From the NCBI GenBank assembly GCA_964448465.1, contig CAYUVY010000015.1:1-20452 (forward strand): a DNA stretch of 20,452 nucleotides. Direction: 5' to 3'. The stretch comes from CAYTYZ01 sp964448465 (GTDB lineage: Bacteria; Patescibacteriota; Microgenomatia; UBA12405). The notes beneath the pieces were generated by a model. That model did not search any database, was not told where the DNA came from, and saw nothing but the letters and a program-made list of their open reading frames with translations. Below are positions 6,873-12,913 of the stretch, piece by piece (position 1 is the first letter of the stretch; each line of letters begins with the position of its first letter). Made by a program: the position numbers and the translations under genes.

Positions 6873-8033
6873 ATGACAAACAAAAACAAAAAAATGTTAT
6901 TGGCCTTGCCACTATTAACCTTGGCTTTGGCTGCTGGAGTGGTCTTGTTGCAAAATAATCAGGACACTCGTAAGGGTGCTTATTTTACTACTACTAGATT
7001 ATTTTTGCAGACGGCCTCTAATTCTTATACTGCCGGGGCAGTAGCTCCAGTGCAAGTTTGGGTAGATAGTCCGCAAAAAATGAATTTTGTGGAAACTGTT
7101 GTTTGTTGGGAGGCTGGAAAACTATCTTTACCAACTACTGCTACGGATTTGTTGGCAGCAGTACGTGCTAAAGCTCCTTTTACAGACGTGTTGAAAGCGA
7201 AACTGTTAAATGATAATTGTTTACAGTTGGCAGTAAAGGCAGAAGTGGCTGATACAGCAATTAGCGCAGGACCAATGCCAGTAGCCACGATTGATTTTAC
7301 AGCTGGTGCCAATGGAACAGTACAAATGGGACTATCTAAAGAACTTTCTACGGTGTCTGGTTTTAATACAACTAGTACAGATACAGCCGCAGAGATTGCG
7401 ACTCCGGAGTTAATTACCTTAAACATTGGCGGAGGCAATGGAACCGGACCACAGTTAGCATTTTTTGTAACTTTGAGTAATTTAACTAAAGAAAACTATG
7501 ATCGATGTGAAAATGCTCGTGGTTCAAATATAAAAGTTGATCTACAAGTACAGTCTGGAAGTGGAGTCATGAGCACTTTCAATCAAGTAGCATTAACTAG
7601 AGATAGTGAGTGGACCATACCTGGTACTAGTGTAAATTTGGTGAAATATAAAGGAGTGGTGACTTTGGCAGGAGTGGTTCCAGGGAGTAACTTCTCCTTG
7701 TTTATTAAAGGACCAAAACATATTCAAACTAAATATGGAGTAAATAATCAAACAACTTACTATAATGAACCAAAAGGTAATTTGACCTTAACAGCTGGCA
7801 CTAATGAATTTAGTTTTATGGCCTATCCACTACTAGCTGGAGATATTACTGGACCAAGTGGCACGGCTGACAATAAAGTAGACGGTTTAGACTACGCTAT
7901 GGTCAAAGCAGAATTTGCCAAAGATTCTAATCGCGATTTAAAGGCTGATTTGGATTATAGCTGCGATATTTCAGGAAACGATATTAATTTAGTAAAGGTT
8001 GCTTTAAACGAAAGGCAATCCCAACGTTATTAG
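6873..8033 (+). CDS. Secreted protein with cohesin-like N-terminal domain and C-terminal dockerin
   Basis: The 386-residue product begins with a membrane helix (about 8-27) followed by QDTRKGA at 30-36, the same juxtamembrane pattern as the upstream protein. Residues 43-185 resemble a cohesin: alternating strands, VQVWVDSPQKMNFVETVVCW, and a late PVATIDFTAGANGTVQMGL segment. Residues 193-315 form another beta-rich module ending in FSLFIKGPKHIQ and NLTLTAGTNEF. Residues 322-386 are a dockerin. Its second loop is regular (D359, D361, S363, D370), but the first has Ser/Thr (S329, T331) where Asp is expected before D333 and D340. I chose ATG 6873, one base after the previous stop, over an in-frame ATG at 6831 inside that gene. 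Carrying both partner folds could allow chain assembly; this is inference. Confidence 0.82.
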   Translation: MTNKNKKMLLALPLLTLALAAGVVLLQNNQDTRKGAYFTTTRLFLQTASNSYTAGAVAPVQVWVDSPQKMNFVETVVCWEAGKLSLPTTATDLLAAVRAKAPFTDVLKAKLLNDNCLQLAVKAEVADTAISAGPMPVATIDFTAGANGTVQMGLSKELSTVSGFNTTSTDTAAEIATPELITLNIGGGNGTGPQLAFFVTLSNLTKENYDRCENARGSNIKVDLQVQSGSGVMSTFNQVALTRDSEWTIPGTSVNLVKYKGVVTLAGVVPGSNFSLFIKGPKHIQTKYGVNNQTTYYNEPKGNLTLTAGTNEFSFMAYPLLAGDITGPSGTADNKVDGLDYAMVKAEFAKDSNRDLKADLDYSCDISGNDINLVKVALNERQSQRY

Positions 8034-8048
8034 TTTTTTAAGCCTGCC

Positions 8049-8648
8049 ATGAAAAAACAAAATAGAGACATAATAATTTGGATACTAGGAATGTTAGTTA
8101 TCGCCCAAAGCTTGTGGATAGTTTGGAAGATTGACGGAATGAAGAAGGTTACAGGCGAACAGATCCTAAAGCAAGTTCAGGATGACGTAGCTATGTTAGT
8201 CAAAAAACCAGTTGCAGAAAAAGCAGAAGCTAATTTTATGATTAAAGGGGACAGTGAAGCGATACTAGGTAAAATAGCTAAAGTTAGCTTGTCGTTAACC
8301 CCCATGGTTTCGAAAAATATTGATAGTTTGGAGGTGTATGTAAGTTATGATCCAATGTTGATGGAGGTTAATCCCAAAAGTTTAAGTTTTGGGGCAGGAC
8401 TTCCGAGACCAACTTTTTCGCAAGTCAGTAAGGCCAAGGGTGTGATAGTGGCCAACATATTAATAGCTCAAAAAGAAGGATTGAAACTATTATCTGGAAA
8501 AGAAATGCCAGTACTAAGCTTTGAATATAGAGCTTTGAATAAGGGGATGGCCAATCTAAGCTTAACTTCACCAACCATGATGGTTGAGACAGCTACTGTA
8601 AAGTTGATACCTTTTGCATCTAATACATTATCAGTTAGTATAAAGTAA
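8049..8648 (+). CDS. Membrane-anchored cohesin-like domain protein
   Basis: A 199-residue protein with one N-terminal membrane helix (about 8-27) and a beta-rich domain from about 59 to the end. The domain reads like a divergent cohesin: KVSLSLTPMVSKNIDSLEVYVSYDP matches the cohesin pattern of a short strand, a turn, then 'l.ysydp', and MPVLSFEYRALNKGMANLSL matches the 'a.i.F.ak..g.a.l' strand pair. Residues 39-47, ILKQVQDDV, are encoded by a copy of the palindromic repeat found at 710-773 and 12800-12850 and lie in the spacer between helix and domain. The stop overlaps the next start as TAATG. Cohesins bind dockerins, so this may be the membrane receptor for the operon's dockerin proteins. 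The assignment is by pattern; a generic Ig-like fold is the alternative. Confidence 0.7.
   Translation: MKKQNRDIIIWILGMLVIAQSLWIVWKIDGMKKVTGEQILKQVQDDVAMLVKKPVAEKAEANFMIKGDSEAILGKIAKVSLSLTPMVSKNIDSLEVYVSYDPMLMEVNPKSLSFGAGLPRPTFSQVSKAKGVIVANILIAQKEGLKLLSGKEMPVLSFEYRALNKGMANLSLTSPTMMVETATVKLIPFASNTLSVSIK
8162..8186. repeat. Repeat unit captured inside a coding sequence
   Basis: The stretch begins GATCCTAAAGC and ends TTCAGGATGAC. It matches the 25-base unit seen at 749-773 (and, in reverse, 12800-12824) apart from a few bases, including one stem change (CCTAAA for CCTGAA). It is in frame and supplies residues 39-46 of the membrane-anchored cohesin-like protein. Confidence 0.7.
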
Positions 8649-9355
8649 TGATTTGGTTACTCTTTTTATTAGTACCAGCAATTTTAGCTTTTCCAGGTAA
8701 GGCTTTGGCAGTATCTAAAGTAACCTTTGAGCCTGCTACTGTTAGCGTTGCTAATGGCCAAAATTTTGAAGCTAATATTAAGATTGACACTGGGACCGAG
8801 GTTGCGGCGAGTGCTTTTATTGTGGTTTCCTTTGATACTAGTAAACTGGAGTACGTAAGTGCAATTGATGCTGTACCCACTGGTGGATCTAAATTAATTC
8901 AAACTGGTTATTTGTACAGTACTGATACTACGGAGATTGGAAGTGGAAAGCTAATTGTCAAAGTGGCTAGTACAGCCTCTACTCAATATGACCAGACTGC
9001 GATCGTGGGGGTAGTTTCAAAGGTAACTTTTAAGGCAAAAACAACTGGTTCGGCCACTCTAAGTTTTGTCTGTACCGCCGGAGTTTTATCTGGGGACACT
9101 AGTATTGTTAAGATTAGTGGAAGTGGGGCTACTTCTTCTAATGTCGATTTAATTGATTGTAGTTCAAATAATTCACTCGCAGTAGCTATGGGTACGGGCA
9201 GCTCGAGTAGTTCGACACCTACTCCAACTTCTGCCTTGCAGGCAACGCCAACAAGTAGCACCTTGCCTCAGACAGGAGTCATGGACTATTCTTATGGTCT
9301 AATAATCGTGGCAATGGTCGTTCTAATAGGTGCGGGCCTGGCTTGGAGGTTATGA
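8648..9355 (+). CDS. Secreted cohesin protein with LPQTG sortase-sorting signal
   Basis: A 235-residue protein of clear design. Residues 1-21 are a signal peptide ending ALA, a signal peptidase I site. Residues 22-182 form a cohesin domain: VSKVTFEPATVSVANGQNFEANIKIDTG, FIVVSFDTSKLEYVS, and VVSKVTFKAKTTGSATLSF follow the family strand order. C142 and C171 may form a disulfide. A Ser/Thr/Pro linker (183-205) leads to LPQTG at 206-210, a hydrophobic helix and a short WRL tail, the layout of a Gram-positive-type cell wall sorting signal. It overlaps the genes on both sides (TAATG upstream, ATGA downstream), implying translational coupling. Expected role: covalently or membrane-held scaffold that captures dockerin proteins. 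No sortase gene is in the window. Confidence 0.85.
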   Translation: MIWLLFLLVPAILAFPGKALAVSKVTFEPATVSVANGQNFEANIKIDTGTEVAASAFIVVSFDTSKLEYVSAIDAVPTGGSKLIQTGYLYSTDTTEIGSGKLIVKVASTASTQYDQTAIVGVVSKVTFKAKTTGSATLSFVCTAGVLSGDTSIVKISGSGATSSNVDLIDCSSNNSLAVAMGTGSSSSSTPTPTSALQATPTSSTLPQTGVMDYSYGLIIVAMVVLIGAGLAWRL

Positions 9356-10044
9356 AACCGGTTAAGGGAATACTAATTGGAATTATTTCACTATTAATAA
9401 TCGCTTTGGTGGTTTTAGGTATAAGCACTACGCGAACTTATTTATCTAGCGCCAATGAAGACTCCGTACCAACAGGTGTACAGGTGAAGGTGGGTGAGGA
9501 TGGAAAGAGCGCTACGGTAAGTTTTACCACAGTCAAACCTGCCATGCCGAAAGTGGAATATGGCACAACTCCTTCGAGTATGTTGTTGGGTTCACTTTTA
9601 CCAGATACCGACAGTACTACCCATAGTGTAAATTTAGTTAACTTAAAACCTTCTCAGTCTTATTTTTTTACCATAAGAATAGGGGAACAAGTCTATGACA
9701 ACGGGGGTATTCCGTATTCTTTTAAAACCAAAGATGTAGGTACAAGCGTGATTCCTACGGTGGTTTTGGCCAAACCAACCACGGCTAGTGCAGTACCGAG
9801 TCCTGTAGTGGCTACTGGTTCAGCTACGCCGATAGTTTGTAACCTAGATACTGATTATGATGGTAATGGAAAAGTAGAAATTGTGGATTATGGCTATTGT
9901 CGCCAAAATGGTTCTACTATTAAGAGTAACCCCACACCAACACCAAAAACTGTTTGTAACCTGGATACGGACTACGATAAGGATGGACAAGTCTCGGCTT
10001 TGGATTACATCAAATGTGTGCAGGATAGTAAAGCGGCTCTGTGA
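9352..10044 (+). CDS. FN3-like protein with two cysteine-bracketed dockerin-type calcium loops
   Basis: A 230-residue protein with an N-terminal membrane helix (about 7-27). Residues 35-130 form a fibronectin III-like domain of the purple-acid-phosphatase N-terminal type (VPTGVQVKVGEDGKSATVSF, VEYGTTPSS, HSVNLVNLKPSQSYFFTIRIG). After a Pro/Thr/Ser linker come two near-identical calcium loops, DTDYDGNGKVEIVDY and DTDYDKDGQVSALDY, each preceded by VCNL and closed by a cysteine exactly 20 residues after the first. A SNPTPTPK linker separates them, so this is a stretched dockerin. I chose ATG 9352, which overlaps the previous stop as ATGA; a TTG at 9343 is the longer option. GGAGG at 9345-9349 is too close to 9352 to be an ideal ribosome site. 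It is the last gene of the operon. Confidence 0.8.
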   Translation: MKPVKGILIGIISLLIIALVVLGISTTRTYLSSANEDSVPTGVQVKVGEDGKSATVSFTTVKPAMPKVEYGTTPSSMLLGSLLPDTDSTTHSVNLVNLKPSQSYFFTIRIGEQVYDNGGIPYSFKTKDVGTSVIPTVVLAKPTTASAVPSPVVATGSATPIVCNLDTDYDGNGKVEIVDYGYCRQNGSTIKSNPTPTPKTVCNLDTDYDKDGQVSALDYIKCVQDSKAAL

Positions 10045-10050
10045 TACAAT
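10042..10050 (+). promoter_or_regulatory. Extended -10 promoter for rpsU
   Basis: TGATACAAT has the TGn extension plus TACAAT (5 of 6 to consensus) and overlaps the stop codon of the previous gene. It predicts a start near 10057 and a leader of about 37 bases, unlike the leaderless pattern elsewhere in the window. Confidence 0.55.
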
Positions 10051-10076
10051 AGAGCATTAAAATTTAAATCATTTTC

Positions 10077-10085
10077 AGGAGGTGA
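10077..10085 (+). promoter_or_regulatory. Full-length Shine-Dalgarno of rpsU
   Basis: AGGAGGTGA is a perfect complement to the usual 16S 3' end (UCACCUCCU) and lies 8 bases before the rpsU ATG. It is by far the strongest ribosome-binding site in the window. The only other clear one is a short GGAG before ssb. Confidence 0.85.
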
Positions 10086-10093
10086 TTTTTTAG

Positions 10094-10327
10094 ATGTCAA
10101 TGGTTATTGCAAAAAGTAAAACCATGGGTTCAAAAGACGACTTAATTGGAGCTTTTAGACGCTTGACAATGGAGGAATCTATCGTAGATACCGTAAAAAG
10201 TAGAATTGCGTATAAGAAACCTTCAGAAAAGCGCTACGAATTATTAAAAGTAGCCATTTGGAGAAAAAAGTGTCGTCGTAGATCTAAAAAATCCAGGCTG
10301 CATGTTGCTTCTGGTAGATCAAATTAA
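10094..10327 (+). CDS. rpsU: 30S ribosomal protein S21 (bS21)
   Basis: bS21 binds near the 3' end of 16S rRNA, next to the anti-Shine-Dalgarno, and promotes initiation. The 77-residue product has the family pattern: SKDDLIGAFRRLTMEESIVDTVKSR, then YKKPSEKRYELLKVAIWRKK and an Arg/Lys-rich tail (RRRSKKSR). The start at 10094 is fixed by the AGGAGGTGA eight bases upstream. Its 3' end overlaps yqeY by 26 bases, a widely conserved pairing. The strong ribosome site before a protein that sits on the anti-Shine-Dalgarno suggests autogenous control like that reported for Bacteroidetes rpsU. That link is inference. Confidence 0.93.
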   Translation: MSMVIAKSKTMGSKDDLIGAFRRLTMEESIVDTVKSRIAYKKPSEKRYELLKVAIWRKKCRRRSKKSRLHVASGRSN

Positions 10328-10745
10328 GCAAGAGGCAATAGCCTCGTTAAAAGCTGGAGACTCAAAAAAGGCAAATGCTTTGCGGTATTTGCTTTCTTTG
10401 GTGGCGAAAAAGGAAATGACCTTGCCTGCTGGGAAAACCCTATCGGATGTGGAAGTAGTGGGAGTATTGCAAAAGGAGTTGAAGAATAAGCAAGAATCAG
10501 TGGAAATATACAAACAGGCCCAGAGACCCGAGTTGGTGGCAGAGATTGAACAAGAAATAAATTGGTTGAATAAGTATTTGCCTAAGGCCTTAACCGAAGA
10601 GGAATTAGTGGAAATAATTGAAAAAGTAAAACTCAGCGGAGCAATTGGTTTTGGCCCAGTTATGGGGCAAGTAAGTAAGCAGGTAGCGGGCAGAATGGAT
10701 GGAGCAAAAGTGGCAGAAATGGTCAAAAAAGTATGCAATCTGTAG
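10302..10745 (+). CDS. yqeY: GatB/YqeY domain protein
   Basis: A 147-residue all-helical protein of the YqeY family, related to the C-terminal tRNA-binding tail domain of GatB. Family features are LVDQIKQEAIASLKAGDSKKANALRYLLSLV at the N-terminus, EVVGVLQKELKNKQESVEIYKQAQRPELVAEIEQEINWLNKYLPKALTEEEL in the middle, and GPVMGQVSKQVAGRMDGAKVAEMVKK at the end. The biochemical role is unsettled; tRNA-dependent amidation or tRNA binding is often suggested. It overlaps rpsU at its start and ybeY at its end (13 bases), so the three are likely translated from one message. Confidence 0.9.
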   Translation: MLLLVDQIKQEAIASLKAGDSKKANALRYLLSLVAKKEMTLPAGKTLSDVEVVGVLQKELKNKQESVEIYKQAQRPELVAEIEQEINWLNKYLPKALTEEELVEIIEKVKLSGAIGFGPVMGQVSKQVAGRMDGAKVAEMVKKVCNL

Positions 10746-11095
10746 TGGAGATAAAACACGACGGACGATGGGGATTGTCGGCTAAATTTGTGCGAGAGAA
10801 ATTAATTTTAGCTTTGGAAAAAGTTTGGGATAAGCCAACGTATGTGAGTTTATGGTTTGTGGGTAAGAAAAAGGCTAAAGAATTGAATATTTTGCATCGA
10901 CAAATGGACTATGTACCGCAAGTTTTGGGTTTTCCTACTGGGGAAAGAGTACCCGCAGCAGACGGCTTGGTATATTTGGGGGATATTACGGTATGTGTGC
11001 CACTGTTGAAAGAAGAAGCAAAACTGTATAACCGTAGGTTGGAAGAAGTACTAGAGGAATGGTTAGAGCACGGAGTGGGAAACTTGTTTAAATAA
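10733..11095 (+). CDS. ybeY: YbeY-like endoribonuclease homologue lacking the zinc histidines
   Basis: YbeY is a zinc-dependent RNase for 16S 3' end maturation and ribosome quality control. This 120-residue protein has the family order: the substrate region LNILHRQMDYVPQVLGFPTGE (normally N..R..d..TDVLSFP), the strand LGDITVC (LGDI.i.), and the helix EEVLEEWLEHGVGNLFK. The catalytic H-x3-H-x5-H motif is broken: H113 remains, N117 replaces the second His, and the protein ends before the third. The TDVLSFP motif is also altered to PQVLGFP. The other reading frames downstream contain no GYDH-like remnant, so this is not a simple frameshift. It may be an RNA-binding remnant. Confidence in the family is good; activity is doubtful. 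Confidence 0.75.
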   Translation: MQSVVEIKHDGRWGLSAKFVREKLILALEKVWDKPTYVSLWFVGKKKAKELNILHRQMDYVPQVLGFPTGERVPAADGLVYLGDITVCVPLLKEEAKLYNRRLEEVLEEWLEHGVGNLFK

Positions 11096-11102
11096 TCTCG
11101 CT

Positions 11103-11130
11103 TTGACATCTTGCCAGGTCCAACTAAATT
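11103..11130 (+). promoter_or_regulatory. Candidate promoter for dnaX
   Basis: TTGACA at 11103-11108, a perfect -35, is followed after 16 bases by TAAATT at 11125-11130 (4 of 6 to the -10). Transcription would begin around 11137, leaving a leader of about 9 bases. A TAGTGT at 11134-11139, 6 bases before the ATG, is an alternative leaderless -10. Confidence 0.4.
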
Positions 11131-11145
11131 GCGTAGTGTATAGAT

Positions 11146-12708
11146 ATGAGTGTGTTTCATGTGGCTTATCGCCCTGCTAGTCTAAAAGAACTTGATTTGC
11201 CTGAAGTTAGGCAAAAAATTGAAAGTATTTTAAAGGCCGACAAGTCCATACAAAGTATGCTTTTTTGTGGGCCCAAAGGTTCGGGAAAAACTTCGGCAGC
11301 ACGGATTGTGGCAGGGATGATTAACGGGGTAGATACGGCAGTGGTTGCTAAAAGTATGGATGTGATGGAGATAGATGGAGCCTCGTATCGAGGAATAGAT
11401 GACGTACGAGCTTTGCGAGAAAAAATATTTTTATTGCCAGCAGAATTGAAACGTAAAGTGTTTATTGTGGATGAAGTGCACATGTTAACCAAAGAGGCCT
11501 TTAATGCTTTGTTAAAAATTTTAGAAGAACCACCAGAGCACGTTTTCTTTATTTTGTGCACCACAGACCCAGAAGATCTACCAGAGACGATTATGTCTCG
11601 TTTGGTGAGGGTGGATTTTAGACGGGCAAAAATGGAGGAAGTTAAAACTGCCTTGGAGAGAATTGTGGAGAAGGAGAATTTGAAACTAGAAAAAGGGGTA
11701 GAGGAAGTAATCTTTGAAAAATCGGAGGGAAGTTTTCGCAACGCGGTGAAAATGCTCAACGAAATGGTTTTGGAAATGGGGAAAAACTTGGAATTAAAAA
11801 AGGTGGAAGAATGGGTTAATAAATCTGTAGGCGGATATAGTTTTGAAGAATTGGAAAAGGATTTGGTAAAAGTTGGACCCCGGGAAATAATTTTAAAAAT
11901 TGATAAGGCCGCTCAAATGGGGATTGATATGGCCAAATATACTCAGGATTTGGTGGCTTTTGAGCAGGCTAGACTGCTAGGCAAATCGGAATTGGGGACT
12001 AGACTCCCGGAATGGATGCAACTGCTTTTAGTGGCCTGTAAACAGTTAAGAGATAGTCCCGTGGGACAGTTACCCTTGCAATTGGCGGTGTTGGAGTTTC
12101 TTAAAGATAGTGGATCAGTGGATCAGAATACTAGTAAATCAGGAAAACAAAATATCAATAAAGTGGACAAGTTGACAAGTGATCTCACCAAAGGCGGGCA
12201 GGCAGTTGCTCAGGATAAGTCGGTGGGGGCGGCAGTACTGGCACAAATTGTTACGCAAGTAAATGATGATATTTCCAATCAAGTTGACTCGTTGACTAGT
12301 GAACCAGTGGATCAGGATAAGTCAAAAAAAATAATTGGGGTAGATTTGGATAAAGTTTGTGAGCAGTGGCCACAGGTTTTAAGTAGTGTCAAATCGGAAA
12401 GTATTACCTTGGAAGCTTTTTTGCGGGCTTCAAAAGCCAAAGCCCTGGAGGAGGATATGTTGGTGCTAGAAGTGTTTTATCCGTTTCATAAGGATCGCAT
12501 AGAAGAACCGAAAAATAGGTTAATTTTTGAACATTGTTTGAGTCAGGTGATGGGTTGTGGGCTGAGAGTTAGACTAGAAATTGGCAATAGGCCAGAGCGA
12601 GTAGTACAGGTACAGGCGCCGGTGATGACAGAGGCTCCAGTGGTGCAAATGGCCGCACCTACGGCTAAAGATGAGTTGTACGAAGTGGCTAGAGAAATAT
12701 TTAGTTAG
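11146..12708 (+). CDS. dnaX: DNA polymerase III clamp-loader subunit gamma/tau
   Basis: The AAA+ ATPase subunit that loads the sliding clamp. Walker A GPKGSGKT is at 42-49, Walker B VFIVDEVHML at 105-114, and the sensor/arginine-finger region TIMSRLVRVDFRR contains S151-R152 where most DnaX proteins have SRC. MDVMEIDGASYRGIDDVRALREKI matches the family block 'D.iEiDaAS..gVddiReL'. The four-cysteine zinc module normally between Walker A and that block is absent; there is no cysteine from 42 to 80. Residues 160-340 cover the lid and collar. A Ser/Thr/Asp-rich linker (about 340-400) follows, then a C-terminal domain (about 405-485). No frameshift signal for a short gamma form stands out. Confidence 0.92.
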   Translation: MSVFHVAYRPASLKELDLPEVRQKIESILKADKSIQSMLFCGPKGSGKTSAARIVAGMINGVDTAVVAKSMDVMEIDGASYRGIDDVRALREKIFLLPAELKRKVFIVDEVHMLTKEAFNALLKILEEPPEHVFFILCTTDPEDLPETIMSRLVRVDFRRAKMEEVKTALERIVEKENLKLEKGVEEVIFEKSEGSFRNAVKMLNEMVLEMGKNLELKKVEEWVNKSVGGYSFEELEKDLVKVGPREIILKIDKAAQMGIDMAKYTQDLVAFEQARLLGKSELGTRLPEWMQLLLVACKQLRDSPVGQLPLQLAVLEFLKDSGSVDQNTSKSGKQNINKVDKLTSDLTKGGQAVAQDKSVGAAVLAQIVTQVNDDISNQVDSLTSEPVDQDKSKKIIGVDLDKVCEQWPQVLSSVKSESITLEAFLRASKAKALEEDMLVLEVFYPFHKDRIEEPKNRLIFEHCLSQVMGCGLRVRLEIGNRPERVVQVQAPVMTEAPVVQMAAPTAKDELYEVAREIFS

Positions 12709-12726
12709 AACAAAAATTCCAACCCG

Positions 12727-12747
12727 CCTGCCGGCGAGGCAGGTTTT
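12727..12747 (+). terminator. Candidate Rho-independent terminator after dnaX
   Basis: CCTGCC (12727-12732), a 5-base loop and GGCAGG (12738-12743) form a GC-rich 6-bp stem, followed by TTTT and more AT-rich sequence. It lies 18 bases after the dnaX stop. The CCTGCC..GGCAGG core also resembles a common interspersed repeat, so both readings may hold. Confidence 0.5.
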
Positions 12748-12799
12748 CAATTTAACAATTTTCAAAAAAATGATTTATTTGTGTCTGCGGGTGGGTGTT

Positions 12800-12850
12800 G
12801 TCATCCTGAACTTGTTTCAGGATCTGATGCTGAAATAAATTCAGCATGAC
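12800..12850. repeat. Paired palindromic repeat, copy 2
   Basis: It has the same architecture as 710-773. Unit A (12800-12824) is GTCATCCTGAA, loop CTTGT, TTCAGGATC. Unit B (12826-12850) is GATGCTGAA, an ATAAA loop, TTCAGCATGAC. Relative to copy 1 the two stem types (ATGCTGAA and ATCCTGAA) have changed places while the loops stay in order. The units are separated by 1 base here and by 14 at copy 1. The remaining bases of the dnaX-ybaB gap hold the terminator and the ybaB promoter; nothing else is seen. Confidence 0.8.
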
Positions 12851-12900
12851 GTTTTATATATTGCTAATTTGTAACACTGGTAATTGAGATAGTTTTTGGT

Positions 12901-12906
12901 TACAAT
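12901..12906 (+). promoter_or_regulatory. Candidate -10 box for ybaB-recR (leaderless)
   Basis: TACAAT (5 of 6 to consensus) ends 7 bases before the chosen ybaB ATG at 12914. There is no Shine-Dalgarno. The position supports the shorter start over the in-frame codon at 12896, which would lie upstream of the box. Confidence 0.45.
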
Positions 12907-12913
12907 TTATTCT

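Noticed and set aside
11060..11145. Frameshift as the cause of the missing YbeY zinc motif
   Set aside because: Neither alternative frame downstream encodes an HLLGYDH-like continuation, so loss rather than a single frameshift is favoured.
12112..12330. Short tandem-like words in the dnaX linker (TGGATCAG twice; GTTGACTCGTTGACTAG)
   Set aside because: They encode a low-complexity Asp/Ser/Thr linker and have no regular period; linker drift is enough to explain them.
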